Positions 55,333-63,644 of a stretch of 64,000 nt of DNA are shown here, piece after piece. The position numbers and the translations under genes are program-made. The notes under the pieces are model-generated. The model worked only from the letters and a program-made list of their open reading frames with translations, was not told the origin of the DNA and searched no databases. This DNA is from Oceanospirillum sanctuarii (GTDB lineage Bacteria > Pseudomonadota > Gammaproteobacteria > Pseudomonadales > Halomonadaceae): positions 248,001 through 312,000 of the forward strand of contig NZ_MTBA01000001.1 of assembly GCF_002150805.1 (NCBI RefSeq). The letters run 5' to 3'. Within the stretch, counting starts at the first letter, position 1. Every line of letters begins with the position of its first letter.

Positions 55333-56949
55333 TTAACAGCTTTTAAAACGGAGTACTTCAACCGGTGCTTCTGCTCCTGATAACTGAGCTTCAATCCGTT
55401 GGGCGGTTGGGGTTTGGGAGAGTCCGCCCAAAGCGGTGCAGCAGAGTTCATGGGGGATCGCTTTGCCGACTTTTGCCATGGCGATAATCACTTCATCCAG
55501 CGGCACCACCTGATCAAAACCCGCCAACGCCATATTAGCGCAGGAAAGGGCGTTGCTGGCGGCCATGACATTTTTGCCGAGGCAGGGCGCTTCAACCCGA
55601 TTGGCGACGGGATCGCAGGTCATACCGAAGGAGTTCTGCAGCGCCATAGAGGCGGCGGTTAAACTCTGTGTCGTATTGCCTTCATGCAGTGTCACCAGGG
55701 CTGCGGCCGCCATGCCGGAGCCTGATCCGCACTCCGCCATACAGCCTGCTTCTTCAGCCGCGAAGGTGGCATCTTTGGATATCAGCACACCGATCAGACC
55801 TGCTACAAAGAGGGCTTCACAAACCTTATCTTCACTGCTGCCCAGAACATCGCCGGTAGCTAGTACAGCACCTGCCATTGCACCGCAGGAACCCGCTGTA
55901 GGCGCGGCAACAATGGTGTGCATGGCGCTTTTGGCTTCCATTATGGCGCTTACCTGCATCACCACCTCATTCAGCAGGCTGCTGGGCAGAAGCTCATTGG
56001 CCTGATGTTTCTTCTGAAATGTCGGGGACTGAGCGTGCAGGATGCGATCAGTAAACTGGGTGCCGTTAAGTCCGGTGCTGACAGCGTTTTTCATCACGTT
56101 AAGCAGCGCCTTCATTTTCAGCATCAGCTGATCATGGCTCAGGCCGCTGCGGGCGGATTCATATTCCAGTGCGATGAGGTGCAGCGGCTTATCCGGGTTG
56201 GCGGATACGTAGCTCAGCATCTCTTCGGCATCCTTGAAGGGTAGTGCCATCTCAGGATTGTTCAGCACCGGCATCACAGGGTTCAGCACCCGATAATCCT
56301 GGGTATGGAACTGACTGCAAACCTGCTGAATCAGGCTGTCGCTGAAGGCTTGCACCGATTCAATCAGGACAACGGGTCTGGTGCCCAGGCTTAGTTCTGC
56401 CTGTAGGTATTTATGACTGGTTTTTAGCTGGAGATTCAGCCCGCTGACGATCACTTCCAGCGCTTCACGGTCGGTAAATTGCGGATAAACCACCAGCACA
56501 TAGCTATCACCCATCAGCTGTACCGGAGCCTGATCGATACTGATCACTTCGATCATGCCGCCACCGGTGGAGAGAGCGGTGAACTCATGGCGAATGTTGT
56601 CGTTACTCAGGGTCAGCTTGTAGGTGTTGGGGTGAGTCGCCCCGATGCTGCGGTACTGGATCTCGGTGCTGATGCCCGCTTTGCGCAAATGGCTTTCGTA
56701 GTTCACCAGCTCTTCTTCATCGGCATCCCAACCCAGAAAACCACCGAACAGCCCCATATCAGAGCCCTGGGATTTATGGGTGGTAACGAGAGAGCCGTTA
56801 GGGTCGTATTCGATCAGGGCGTGTTTGATATCGCCCAGCATCAGATCCCTTGCCAGTCGGCCAATGCGAAGTGCTCCGGCGCAGTGTGAGCTTGAAGGGC
56901 CGCGCATAACGGGGCCAAGAACATCATTAAAAATACTGGGTGCATTCAT
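55333..56949 (-). CDS. iron-sulfur L-serine ammonia-lyase (serine dehydratase)
   Basis: A 538-residue single-chain [4Fe-4S] L-serine dehydratase that converts serine to pyruvate and ammonia. The N-terminal part has VMRGPSSSHCAGALRIGR and YDPNGSL; the C-terminal catalytic part has APTAGSCGAMAG, EEAGCMAEC and MTCDPVANRVEAPC. The Cys in EAGC, MTC and APC show the 42 and 11 residue spacing of the cluster ligands in the Legionella enzyme. The protein ends in Cys, matching the tail-in-mouth Cys that caps the cluster there. It is somewhat longer than E. coli SdaA (454). No serine transporter is adjacent. Confidence 0.93.
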   Translation of the reverse strand: MNAPSIFNDVLGPVMRGPSSSHCAGALRIGRLARDLMLGDIKHALIEYDPNGSLVTTHKSQGSDMGLFGGFLGWDADEEELVNYESHLRKAGISTEIQYRSIGATHPNTYKLTLSNDNIRHEFTALSTGGGMIEVISIDQAPVQLMGDSYVLVVYPQFTDREALEVIVSGLNLQLKTSHKYLQAELSLGTRPVVLIESVQAFSDSLIQQVCSQFHTQDYRVLNPVMPVLNNPEMALPFKDAEEMLSYVSANPDKPLHLIALEYESARSGLSHDQLMLKMKALLNVMKNAVSTGLNGTQFTDRILHAQSPTFQKKHQANELLPSSLLNEVVMQVSAIMEAKSAMHTIVAAPTAGSCGAMAGAVLATGDVLGSSEDKVCEALFVAGLIGVLISKDATFAAEEAGCMAECGSGSGMAAAALVTLHEGNTTQSLTAASMALQNSFGMTCDPVANRVEAPCLGKNVMAASNALSCANMALAGFDQVVPLDEVIIAMAKVGKAIPHELCCTALGGLSQTPTAQRIEAQLSGAEAPVEVLRFKSC

Positions 56950-57060
56950 CGCTGAGGTTCCCGCTATTATGGGTAATTGTTATTTTGTATATTGGATACA
57001 ATATCGCAATGGGTCGTGCTTGAACAGAGGTGGTTGAAAGATGATTCGGGATTGGGCATA

Positions 57061-57100
57061 AAAAAGTCCCCGATCACGGAGCTGTGATTGGGGACTTTTA
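57061..57100. terminator. terminator of the cytochrome c gene
   Basis: AAAAGTCCCCGATCAC and GTGATTGGGGACTTTT form a 16-bp stem with one wobble. Confidence 0.88.
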
Positions 57101-57142
57101 CTCTGCCTGATTTGGTGGCAGAGGAGAGTGCTGGTGATATGG

Positions 57143-57643
57143 CTAGTGGCTGTCTTGCTCCAGCAGATAGTCCGCCAGTGCATTCAGGCTTTGCTCTGAC
57201 ATGCGCCAACGGGGCATTACAGGATGCAAGGCTGAGCCATCCGGGCCTTTGCCGTTGACGATGGCATTTTTCAGGGACTCTCTGTCATAGGAGGCATGGC
57301 TGTGTCCATCGTTATGTTCCTTCTGGAGTGCGGTATGGGTCAGTGCCGGCGCCGTTAGCCAGAAACGCGGCCACATAATGGCTCCGCCTTTTTTATCTGC
57401 ACCATGGCAGGTGGCGCAAGTGCCGCCATGCATCTGCATGTGATGATTGCCACCGACCGAACGGATCTGTTCGCCGTTACTTGAAACGCCGATGAAGTAG
57501 AGGCGTTCCCCCTCACTGCTGAAACTGGTTGGGATATCGTCGAGGCTGTTGTAGTGCCCGAACTGCCCATCCATACAGCCGGAAAGCCCCAATGTGCTAA
57601 TGGCAATAAGCAATCCTGTTTTTATCGGTTTTAGCCTGGTCAT
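57143..57643 (-). CDS. c-type cytochrome lipoprotein
   Basis: A 166-residue exported monohaem cytochrome. The signal ends in LGLSGC, a lipobox, with the acylated Cys near 23. The haem site CATCHG is near residue 80 and the probable axial Met is in PVMPRWRMSE near 147. The Cys-tethered mature protein would face the periplasm. It is followed by a terminator, and the pyrC gene lies upstream with its own terminator, so it is a single-gene unit. The electron partner is unknown. Confidence 0.87.
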   Translation of the reverse strand: MTRLKPIKTGLLIAISTLGLSGCMDGQFGHYNSLDDIPTSFSSEGERLYFIGVSSNGEQIRSVGGNHHMQMHGGTCATCHGADKKGGAIMWPRFWLTAPALTHTALQKEHNDGHSHASYDRESLKNAIVNGKGPDGSALHPVMPRWRMSEQSLNALADYLLEQDSH

Positions 57644-57697
57644 ATCCGTTGCTCCCTGAGCTACTTACTCGGTGCTCTGCTTAATGTAGCGCAGAAT

Positions 57698-57753
57698 CAA
57701 AAAATCCCCGCCCTTAGCGTGCCACAAAAGACAAATTAAGGAGCAGGGATTTG
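57698..57753 (-). terminator. terminator of the pyrC gene
   Basis: On the minus strand AAATCCCTGCTCCTTAA pairs with TTAGGGCGGGGATTT-like sequence with a few mismatches, followed by TTTTG, right after the pyrC stop. Confidence 0.7.
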
Positions 57754-57772
57754 TTGGTGTGCTGAAGGCTGA

Positions 57773-58807
57773 TTAGCCCTGCAGCTTCCAGTGTACCTGT
57801 TGGCCTGCGAAGAAAGGCACAATCGGTTTGCCGTTTGGCAGTTCGATCTCATCCGGAATCGTCCAGTCTTCACGCACCAGAGTGATAGTGCCTTCGTTGC
57901 GTGGCAGTCCGTAGAAATCCGGGCCGTAATGGCTGGCGAAACCTTCCAGTTTGTCCAGTGCGTCCAGCTCTTCAAACACGTGAGCGTACAGTTCGATGGC
58001 GCTCCAGGCGCTGTAGCAACCGGCACAACCACAGGCGTTTTCTTTCGCTTCTTTGGCGTGTGGCGCTGAGTCCGTACCCAGGAAGAACTTAGCTGAACCG
58101 GATTTAACGACGGCACGCAGGGCTTCCTGATGGGTGCTGCGCTTCAGCACCGGCAGACAGAAGTTGTGCGGACGCACACCGCCCACCAGCAGGTCGTTAC
58201 GGTTCAGCAGCAGGTGCTGAGGGGTAATGGTTGCGGCGATATTGTCACCGGCAGCCTGAACAAACTGAGCTGCATCAGAGGTGGTGATGTGCTCAAAAAC
58301 AACCTTCAGATTCGGGAAGTTGTTAACGATGTGCACCATCTTCTGATCGATAAACTCTTTTTCACGATCAAAGATATCAATATGGTGATCAGTCACTTCG
58401 CCGTGAACCAGTAGCAGCATGCCCTGTTCCTGCATCACTTCGAAGATCGGGTACATGGCTTCCAGCTGTTTTACTGCGGCAGCTGAGTTGGTGGTGGCAC
58501 CGGCCGGATACAGCTTGGCGGCAACAACACCTGCAGCTTTTGCGTCGATAATATCCTGAGCAGAGGTGTTGTTGGTCAGGAACAGAGTCACCAGCGGCTC
58601 AAAATCACTACCGGCAGGACGGGCATCCAGAATACGCTGACGATAGGCCATCGCCATCTCGGTGTTGGTCACAGGTGGCACCAGATTCGGCATCACAATG
58701 GCGCGCTTAAAACAGCGGGCTGTGGCTGGAACGGTTTCCGGCAGCATATCGCCATCACGCAGGTGCAGGTGCCAGTCGTCCGGGGTTTGAATCGTCAGAG
58801 TAGTCAT
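57773..58807 (-). CDS. pyrC: dihydroorotase
   Basis: A 344-residue class II dihydroorotase, step 3 of pyrimidine synthesis. Zinc ligands are visible: [10 protein letters not shown] (two His), the Lys to be carbamylated in [29 protein letters not shown] and the Asp in LGTDSAPH. The length equals the E. coli enzyme (348). It stands alone with a terminator at the 3' end. ATG 58807 is directly in line with the family start [11 protein letters not shown]. Confidence 0.97.
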   Translation of the reverse strand: MTTLTIQTPDDWHLHLRDGDMLPETVPATARCFKRAIVMPNLVPPVTNTEMAMAYRQRILDARPAGSDFEPLVTLFLTNNTSAQDIIDAKAAGVVAAKLYPAGATTNSAAAVKQLEAMYPIFEVMQEQGMLLLVHGEVTDHHIDIFDREKEFIDQKMVHIVNNFPNLKVVFEHITTSDAAQFVQAAGDNIAATITPQHLLLNRNDLLVGGVRPHNFCLPVLKRSTHQEALRAVVKSGSAKFFLGTDSAPHAKEAKENACGCAGCYSAWSAIELYAHVFEELDALDKLEGFASHYGPDFYGLPRNEGTITLVREDWTIPDEIELPNGKPIVPFFAGQQVHWKLQG

Positions 58808-59003
58808 AAGCGTCTATCAACTCGATGGTGAGAGGATGAATAGGATGGACGTTATAATATAACATTCATCCGCTGATTGATATTTGCAAGCTGTTGAACT
58901 TCCATCGAATTTACGGCTCTAGAGCTTAACGGGCTGCGGTTGGTGATTCTCGCCGGCAGCAATTTCCCTTAATGATTTCCCCTTGTTGAAAAGGAAGCCT
59001 TTT

Positions 59004-59426
59004 ATGCGTCTGATCGGGAATATTATCTGGTTTGTAATGGGCGGCTTTATTATGGGGCTGGCCTGGTGGGCGTATGGTGTACTGGCATTTATCACCATTC
59101 TTGGCATTCCTTGGGGGCGCTCCTGTTTTGTGCTGGGGCAGTTCTCCTTCTGGCCCTTTGGTAAACAGACCATCAGCCGTAAACGCCTGTCCGGACGGGA
59201 AGATATCGGCACAGGTACGCTGGGGCTGATCGGCAATATCATCTGGATTTTGTTCGCCGGTATCTGGCTGGCGATTGGTCATCTGATGTCTGCGGTGGCC
59301 TGCGCTATCACCATTATCGGTATTCCTTTTGCGATTCAGCATCTTAAGCTGGCGGTGGTTTCCTTCGCGCCGGTAGGCCAGACGGTGGTCAGCAATCAGG
59401 TCGCAGATGCCCATAATCGTCTGTAA
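59004..59426 (+). CDS. yccF: YccF family membrane protein
   Basis: A 140-residue protein with two YccF-type repeats, each with paired membrane helices: RLIGNIIWFVMGG, ITILGIPWGRSCF, then LIGNIIWILFAG, ITIIGIPFAIQHL. ATG 59004 is chosen because AAGGAAG lies just upstream and the conserved MRLIGNIIW then comes first. The function of the family is unknown. It is convergent with the AraC-type gene with 17 bases between stops. Confidence 0.9.
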   Translation: MRLIGNIIWFVMGGFIMGLAWWAYGVLAFITILGIPWGRSCFVLGQFSFWPFGKQTISRKRLSGREDIGTGTLGLIGNIIWILFAGIWLAIGHLMSAVACAITIIGIPFAIQHLKLAVVSFAPVGQTVVSNQVADAHNRL

Positions 59427-59443
59427 TCGGTCCGCTACAGCTT

Positions 59444-60451
59444 CTAGGCTGATCTTCTTGCGGGTTGAGATTGAGCCTTCTGCGGGTAATGGTGGCTGGG
59501 TGATCTGCCAAACCAGCCTTTAAAGCCCCGGCTAAAGGCTGAAAACTCAGAATAGCCAAGATTCAGCGCCAGTTGTGTCAAGGTCATGCCGCCGTTTTGC
59601 ATCATCAGGATCGCCAACTCTTTACGGGTTTGCTCAAGTAGGATGCGAAAGGCGGTGTTTTCATTTTTAAGCTGGCGTTCCAGCTTTTTCGGGTGGATTT
59701 CCAGCAACTTAGCAATATTGTTCTTTGTGCACTCACCCGTTGGCAGCAGCATACGAATACCGTGCTGAACCAGTTCGGCAGTTTCAGGTGTGGTACCTTC
59801 CTCCGTGGCGGTTGCCGGGAATTGTCGGGCGATAATCTCGTTGGTCAGATTGCTATGGCACTGAGGTGTCTGACTGAGTAGTGTTTTGGGGAAGGTCAGG
59901 CTTTCCTGTCCTGCCGGTGTCAGTTCTAAGGTCAGTTGCTCTGAATGATGCGGTAGCATCTGTGCTATCAGGTTATGTATCAGTGCAACACTTAGCTGGG
60001 CTAACTGAAGATATCGCCCTTTCTGATTCACTTTCAGTTGCAGCGAGAGCCGCAGATGTCGCTCGTCATGGTTTTCAATTACCAGTGACACCCCTTGAGC
60101 GTGAATCCGGTTATATCGCCCTGCGATCTGAAGTGCAGCTTCAAGTGTGGGCTGCTGTGCCATATAGCTGCCTATCAGCCCAAGAGTGATCAGTCCCTGT
60201 TTCAGACCCAGTTGCTTGCCAAAGTCTTTCACCTTCAGAGCCAATGCTGTGTTTTCTAAAAGCTCCGCAAGCTGCTGATATCGAATCAAGCTGTCGGGGT
60301 CGAGAGTTGACAGCTGAGCTAATCCTGCCTGTGCCAACAGAGTTTTCGGGTTACCACCAAAATGACGCACCAGACTTTCATAACCATCAAGAGAGCCTGC
60401 CCGCACAAAGTAATCCTGTGGTGTGCCTGATGATTGATCTCTCTCGTTCAT
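59444..60451 (-). CDS. AraC-family transcriptional regulator
   Basis: A 335-residue regulator of the OruR/ArgR-like type. Residues 15-215 form the Arabinose_bd-like sensor domain, and 235-330 the AraC DNA-binding domain with two helix-turn-helix units (ending LTQLALNLGYSEFSAFSRGFKGWFG, the second signature). It is divergent from a zinc-type dehydrogenase gene across 247 bases. Three degenerate tandem 15-base repeats start 24 bases upstream of its start codon, a plausible binding array. It probably controls the dehydrogenase gene. Confidence 0.92.
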   Translation of the reverse strand: MNERDQSSGTPQDYFVRAGSLDGYESLVRHFGGNPKTLLAQAGLAQLSTLDPDSLIRYQQLAELLENTALALKVKDFGKQLGLKQGLITLGLIGSYMAQQPTLEAALQIAGRYNRIHAQGVSLVIENHDERHLRLSLQLKVNQKGRYLQLAQLSVALIHNLIAQMLPHHSEQLTLELTPAGQESLTFPKTLLSQTPQCHSNLTNEIIARQFPATATEEGTTPETAELVQHGIRMLLPTGECTKNNIAKLLEIHPKKLERQLKNENTAFRILLEQTRKELAILMMQNGGMTLTQLALNLGYSEFSAFSRGFKGWFGRSPSHHYPQKAQSQPARRSA

Positions 60452-60474
60452 TTCCTGCTAGCTCGGTACTTTTT

Positions 60475-60519
60475 GAAACGGTTCGTTCTGAATCGGTTCT
60501 TTGTGAATTGGCTTTGATT
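60475..60519. repeat. three tandem 15-base degenerate repeats (AraC-type operator)
   Basis: GAAACGGTTCGTTCT, GAATCGGTTCTTTGT and GAATTGGCTTTGATT follow each other without gap. Direct repeats with such pitch near an AraC-family gene are typical of its binding sites. Confidence 0.6.
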
Positions 60520-60698
60520 AAATGAATTTTTTCGGCTTTTCCCGATGACTTTTGTATCTGTGGGTTGTCGCAAATTGTCATGATTGGCTTGGATGAAGTT
60601 TGTATGGTGCAGGCTATAGAAGCAAGACCCCAAAGCAAGATCCGATGAGACTTGGGCCATCGGGTTGTAGAAGATTTCAGTTCACAGGAGAGCCCGTT

Positions 60699-61757
60699 AT
60701 GAGCCAGATGAATGCGATTGTAATGAAAAATGGCAGCTTGTCGGTTAACCAGATTGATCGCCCTGAACCGGGGCCAGGTCAGGTACTGGTTAAGAGTCTT
60801 GCCTGTGGCATCTGTGGTTCTGATATTCATATTACCCGTCACACGTCTGATGTTTTTGACGTGTATAAGACGCTGGGCATTATGGATGCGTCAGCTTCCG
60901 ATGATCAGGAAGTCCTGCTGGGCCATGAGTACGCGGCAGAGATCGTCAGTTACGGTACTGAAACTCAGGGCAGTCTGCCGGTGGGATCGCGTGTTACCTC
61001 GGTGCCGATTCTGTTGACGCAGGGTGGTGCAGGTGTTGGCGTGATGCCGGGTGTTTATGGCGCATATTCCGAATACTTTATTGTTGACGAGGCACTGCTA
61101 CTGCCGATTCCCGATAGTGTTCCTTCTGAGGCTGCAGCAATTACTGAGCCTCTGGCCGTTGGTCTGCATGCAGTCAACCGTTCCGAGATCGGTGTGGATG
61201 ATGTCGCTCTGGTTGCGGGTTGTGGCCCTATTGGTCTGGCGGCGATTGCAGCCCTTAAACAGCGCGGTGTGAAGCGTATTGTGGCGTCTGATCCACAGGA
61301 TGCGAAAAAAGAGATTGCCATGGCCTTTGGTGCAACTGATTTTGTAAATCCGGTTAAAGACGATGAAGTGGCGCTGGCGGCGCATCTGGCGGGTGAGCAT
61401 AAGGTTGTGATCATTGAGTGCGTGGGTATCCATAAGCTGATCAACGACTTTATTATGCGTGCACCAGCAAAAGCCAAACTGGTAGTGACCGGTGTACATA
61501 CCACCCCAACCACTCTCAATCTGGCTTATGCCACGGTTAAAGAGATGGATGTGATTTTCTCTTACTACTATCAGCCGGAAGAGTTTGCAGCCTGCCTGAA
61601 TGAAATCGCAGAGGGCAATGTACCCTGGGAGCTGATGCGTACCGGTAAAGTGGGTATCGATGGTGTGCAGGGGGCGTTTGAGACACTGTTTAAGCCCAAT
61701 GACCATATCAAGATCATTATTGAACCATGGCGCAAGGGCGAGCTGGAAACGCTCTAA
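60699..61757 (+). CDS. zinc-type alcohol dehydrogenase-like oxidoreductase
   Basis: A 352-residue medium-chain dehydrogenase/reductase. Catalytic zinc motif CGICGSDIHI and GHEYA are present; the Rossmann NAD(P) site is VAGCGPIGLAAIAAL. The structural zinc Cys lobe found in many alcohol dehydrogenases is absent; a Gly-rich segment stands in its place (VGVMPGVYGAYSEYF). ATG 60699 is preceded by CAGGAGA. It is divergent from an AraC-type regulator that likely controls it. The substrate, an alcohol or aldehyde or polyol, is not predictable. Confidence 0.9.
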   Translation: MSQMNAIVMKNGSLSVNQIDRPEPGPGQVLVKSLACGICGSDIHITRHTSDVFDVYKTLGIMDASASDDQEVLLGHEYAAEIVSYGTETQGSLPVGSRVTSVPILLTQGGAGVGVMPGVYGAYSEYFIVDEALLLPIPDSVPSEAAAITEPLAVGLHAVNRSEIGVDDVALVAGCGPIGLAAIAALKQRGVKRIVASDPQDAKKEIAMAFGATDFVNPVKDDEVALAAHLAGEHKVVIIECVGIHKLINDFIMRAPAKAKLVVTGVHTTPTTLNLAYATVKEMDVIFSYYYQPEEFAACLNEIAEGNVPWELMRTGKVGIDGVQGAFETLFKPNDHIKIIIEPWRKGELETL

Positions 61758-61809
61758 GCTTCAATGCCTAACGCCTTTGTTTATAAAAGGCCTCAGTTTT
61801 AATCGCATT

Positions 61810-61847
61810 AAACCGGTTTCTGTTTTTTAATAGATGCCGGTTTTTTT
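61810..61847 (+). terminator. possible terminator after the dehydrogenase gene
   Basis: AAACCGG pairs with CCGGTTT around a 21-base T-rich loop, followed by TTT. The loop is large, so confidence is modest. Confidence 0.5.
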
Positions 61848-61904
61848 GTGCCTGAATTTCAGGGATATTTTCTGTCTTATTTGCAGATCAGAGGTGACCT
61901 TTCT

Positions 61905-62654
61905 ATGCAAAAAACACCCTTTAAGGTTGCCGTGGCGCAACATCCCTCGGTAAAAGGGGATATCGCTGCCAATATCAAAAGCCACCTGAAATACATTCAG
62001 GCAGCGGCAGATGAGGGCGTTGCGCTGGTAGTTTTTCCCGAACTCTCCCTGACCGGATACGAGCCGGAACTGGCGGCAGAGTTGGCGCTGGCTTTGGATG
62101 ATCCGAGATTACAGCCTCTGCTTGATCTTGCCCGAGAACGGGGAATCACAGCGGTTATAGGCGCGCCGCTCAAACAAGTGGTAGGGCTGCCGGCATTGAG
62201 TAGCCTGATTATTTCCCCTAAGGGCGTTAGCCACTACTCCAAGATCTGGCTGCACCCAGGTGAGGATGTTTACTTTCAGGCGGCAGATCAGCACCAGTTT
62301 CTGACTTTTGGCGAGCATAAGGTGGGGCTAGCTATCTGTGCGGATGCCAATAACGATATCCATCCTAAAAACTGCGCTGTTGCTGGTGCAGGGATTTATC
62401 TGGCGGGTGTCATGATCGGGGAGGGTGGTTATCCGGCGGATACTGCAAATCTTGCACGTTATGCCCGTGAACACACTATGTTGGTGGCGATGGCAAACCA
62501 TAACCGGGAAACCGGTGGCTGGCAGCCTGCGGGTAAAAGCGCCATCTGGGATGAGAGTGGACTTCTGGCGCAAGCTGACGGGCATTCAGATTGTCTGGTG
62601 ATTGCTGAAGCGGCAGATGATAAATGGCAGGCTCGTGTCGTGTTGGTAGCTTAA
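61905..62654 (+). CDS. carbon-nitrogen hydrolase (nitrilase superfamily)
   Basis: A 249-residue hydrolase. The Glu-Lys-Cys triad is visible: Glu 46 in VVFPELSLTGYE, Lys in HYSKIWLHPGE and Cys in GLAICADANND. It likely hydrolyses an amide or N-carbamoyl compound. ATG 61905 with AGAGGTG upstream is preferred over an ATG-less extension to the left. It may be co-transcribed with the dehydrogenase upstream if the weak terminator is leaky; a GNAT gene follows after 66 bases. Confidence 0.88.
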   Translation: MQKTPFKVAVAQHPSVKGDIAANIKSHLKYIQAAADEGVALVVFPELSLTGYEPELAAELALALDDPRLQPLLDLARERGITAVIGAPLKQVVGLPALSSLIISPKGVSHYSKIWLHPGEDVYFQAADQHQFLTFGEHKVGLAICADANNDIHPKNCAVAGAGIYLAGVMIGEGGYPADTANLARYAREHTMLVAMANHNRETGGWQPAGKSAIWDESGLLAQADGHSDCLVIAEAADDKWQARVVLVA

Positions 62655-62670
62655 CGTCCTGAAAAGAAAT

Positions 62671-62697
62671 AGAAGAAAAGAAAAAGAAAAGAAAGGA
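62671..62697 (+). repeat. homopurine tract
   Basis: 27 bases of A and G only (AGAAGAAAAGAAAAAGAAAA and on), between the hydrolase and GNAT genes. It may be a slippage-prone or structural tract; it contains an AAGGA used as part of the spacing to the next gene. Confidence 0.6.
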
Positions 62698-62720
62698 TAA
62701 CTTGGGCAGAGGAATAAACG

Positions 62721-63221
62721 ATGCAGATTGCAGAAACCGAACGACTGATCATTCGCCAGTTCACCGAGCAGGATACCGACTTTATTCTCCGTCAGCTGAA
62801 TGATGAATCCTTTGTCCGCAACATTGCCGACAAGCAGGTTCGCACTCGCGAGGATGCGTTGTCCTATCTGAGAAATGGCCCCTTTGCCAGTTATCAGCAA
62901 CTGGGGCTTGGGCTCAATCTGGTGCAGCTGAAAGCAACCGGCACGCCCATAGGTATGTGCGGAATTTTACAGCGCCCGGAGCTGGATTATCCCGATCTTG
63001 GTTATGCTTTTTTGCCGGATTATCAGGGGCAGGGTTTTGCTCAGGAAGCGGCAGAAGCAGTGCTGAAAGATGCTGTAACACAAGGGCAGTCTGTGATTCT
63101 GGCGGTGACTCTGCTAACCAATGCCGCCTCATACCGTTTGCTGGAAAGGGTTGGTTTTGAGCTGCAGGGTGAGATGGAACTCTACGGCAAGCGCAACCGA
63201 CTTTATCGCTATCAGGCCTAA
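62721..63221 (+). CDS. GNAT-family N-acetyltransferase (RimJ/RimL type)
   Basis: A 166-residue acetyltransferase: AETERLIIRQFTEQDTDF at the start, PDLGYAFLPDYQGQGFAQEA carrying the acetyl-CoA-binding Q-G-x-G/A loop, and SYRLLERVGFELQGEM at the end. This is the RimJ/RimL-like group that acetylates small molecules or protein N-termini. GAGGAA precedes ATG 62721. A MerR-type gene follows 20 bases later, probably in the same unit. Confidence 0.92.
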   Translation: MQIAETERLIIRQFTEQDTDFILRQLNDESFVRNIADKQVRTREDALSYLRNGPFASYQQLGLGLNLVQLKATGTPIGMCGILQRPELDYPDLGYAFLPDYQGQGFAQEAAEAVLKDAVTQGQSVILAVTLLTNAASYRLLERVGFELQGEMELYGKRNRLYRYQA

Positions 63222-63241
63222 GCTGAGGAGCTGCAACGAAT

Positions 63242-63586
63242 ATGTATATCGGAGCTTTCAGCCGACTCGCCGGAACCAGTATCAAGACAATCCGTTACTA
63301 CGAATCCATCGGTTTATTACCGGAACCTGCCCGTGATGGTCGTTATCGGGTTTATGACGATACTTATGTGGAAACCGTACGTCAGATCCGGCTGGCGCAA
63401 TCCCTTGGCTTTACTCTCAAGCAGATTCAGAGCATGTGTGAAGGGGAGAATATCAAACGCGGCTTGCCCCGAAAGGTGATTGAAGCCGCTGTCGCGAAAC
63501 GTCAAAGTGAAATCACCGAGCAGCTGGCTGAGCTGCAACGGCAAAATGAAGCGCTGGAGCAATTGAAGACACAGCTCAACTGCTGA
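63242..63586 (+). CDS. MerR-family transcriptional regulator
   Basis: A 114-residue regulator. The N-terminal winged helix is clear: IGAFSRLAGTSIKTIRYYESIGLLPEP, then GRYRVYDDTYVETVRQIRLAQSLGF, followed by a coiled-coil dimer helix. There are only two Cys (MCEG and the last residue), and they do not match mercury- or copper-type metal sites, so the effector is probably not a heavy metal. GAGGAG precedes the ATG. It follows the GNAT gene by 20 bases. Confidence 0.93.
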   Translation: MYIGAFSRLAGTSIKTIRYYESIGLLPEPARDGRYRVYDDTYVETVRQIRLAQSLGFTLKQIQSMCEGENIKRGLPRKVIEAAVAKRQSEITEQLAELQRQNEALEQLKTQLNC

Positions 63587-63644
63587 CCTTGAAAGGGTTT
63601 GGCTGTTTTTAGTTTTAGGTTGAAGTTTGAAACCTGTATCGAAT

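Noticed and set aside
61098-61706. 202-codon frame antisense to the dehydrogenase gene
   Set aside because: Shadow of a strongly conserved enzyme gene; no motif of its own.
63242-63586. MerR-type regulator as the mercury regulator for the MerF pair
   Set aside because: It is 8.5 kb away, follows a GNAT gene and lacks the metal-binding Cys pattern of MerR proper.
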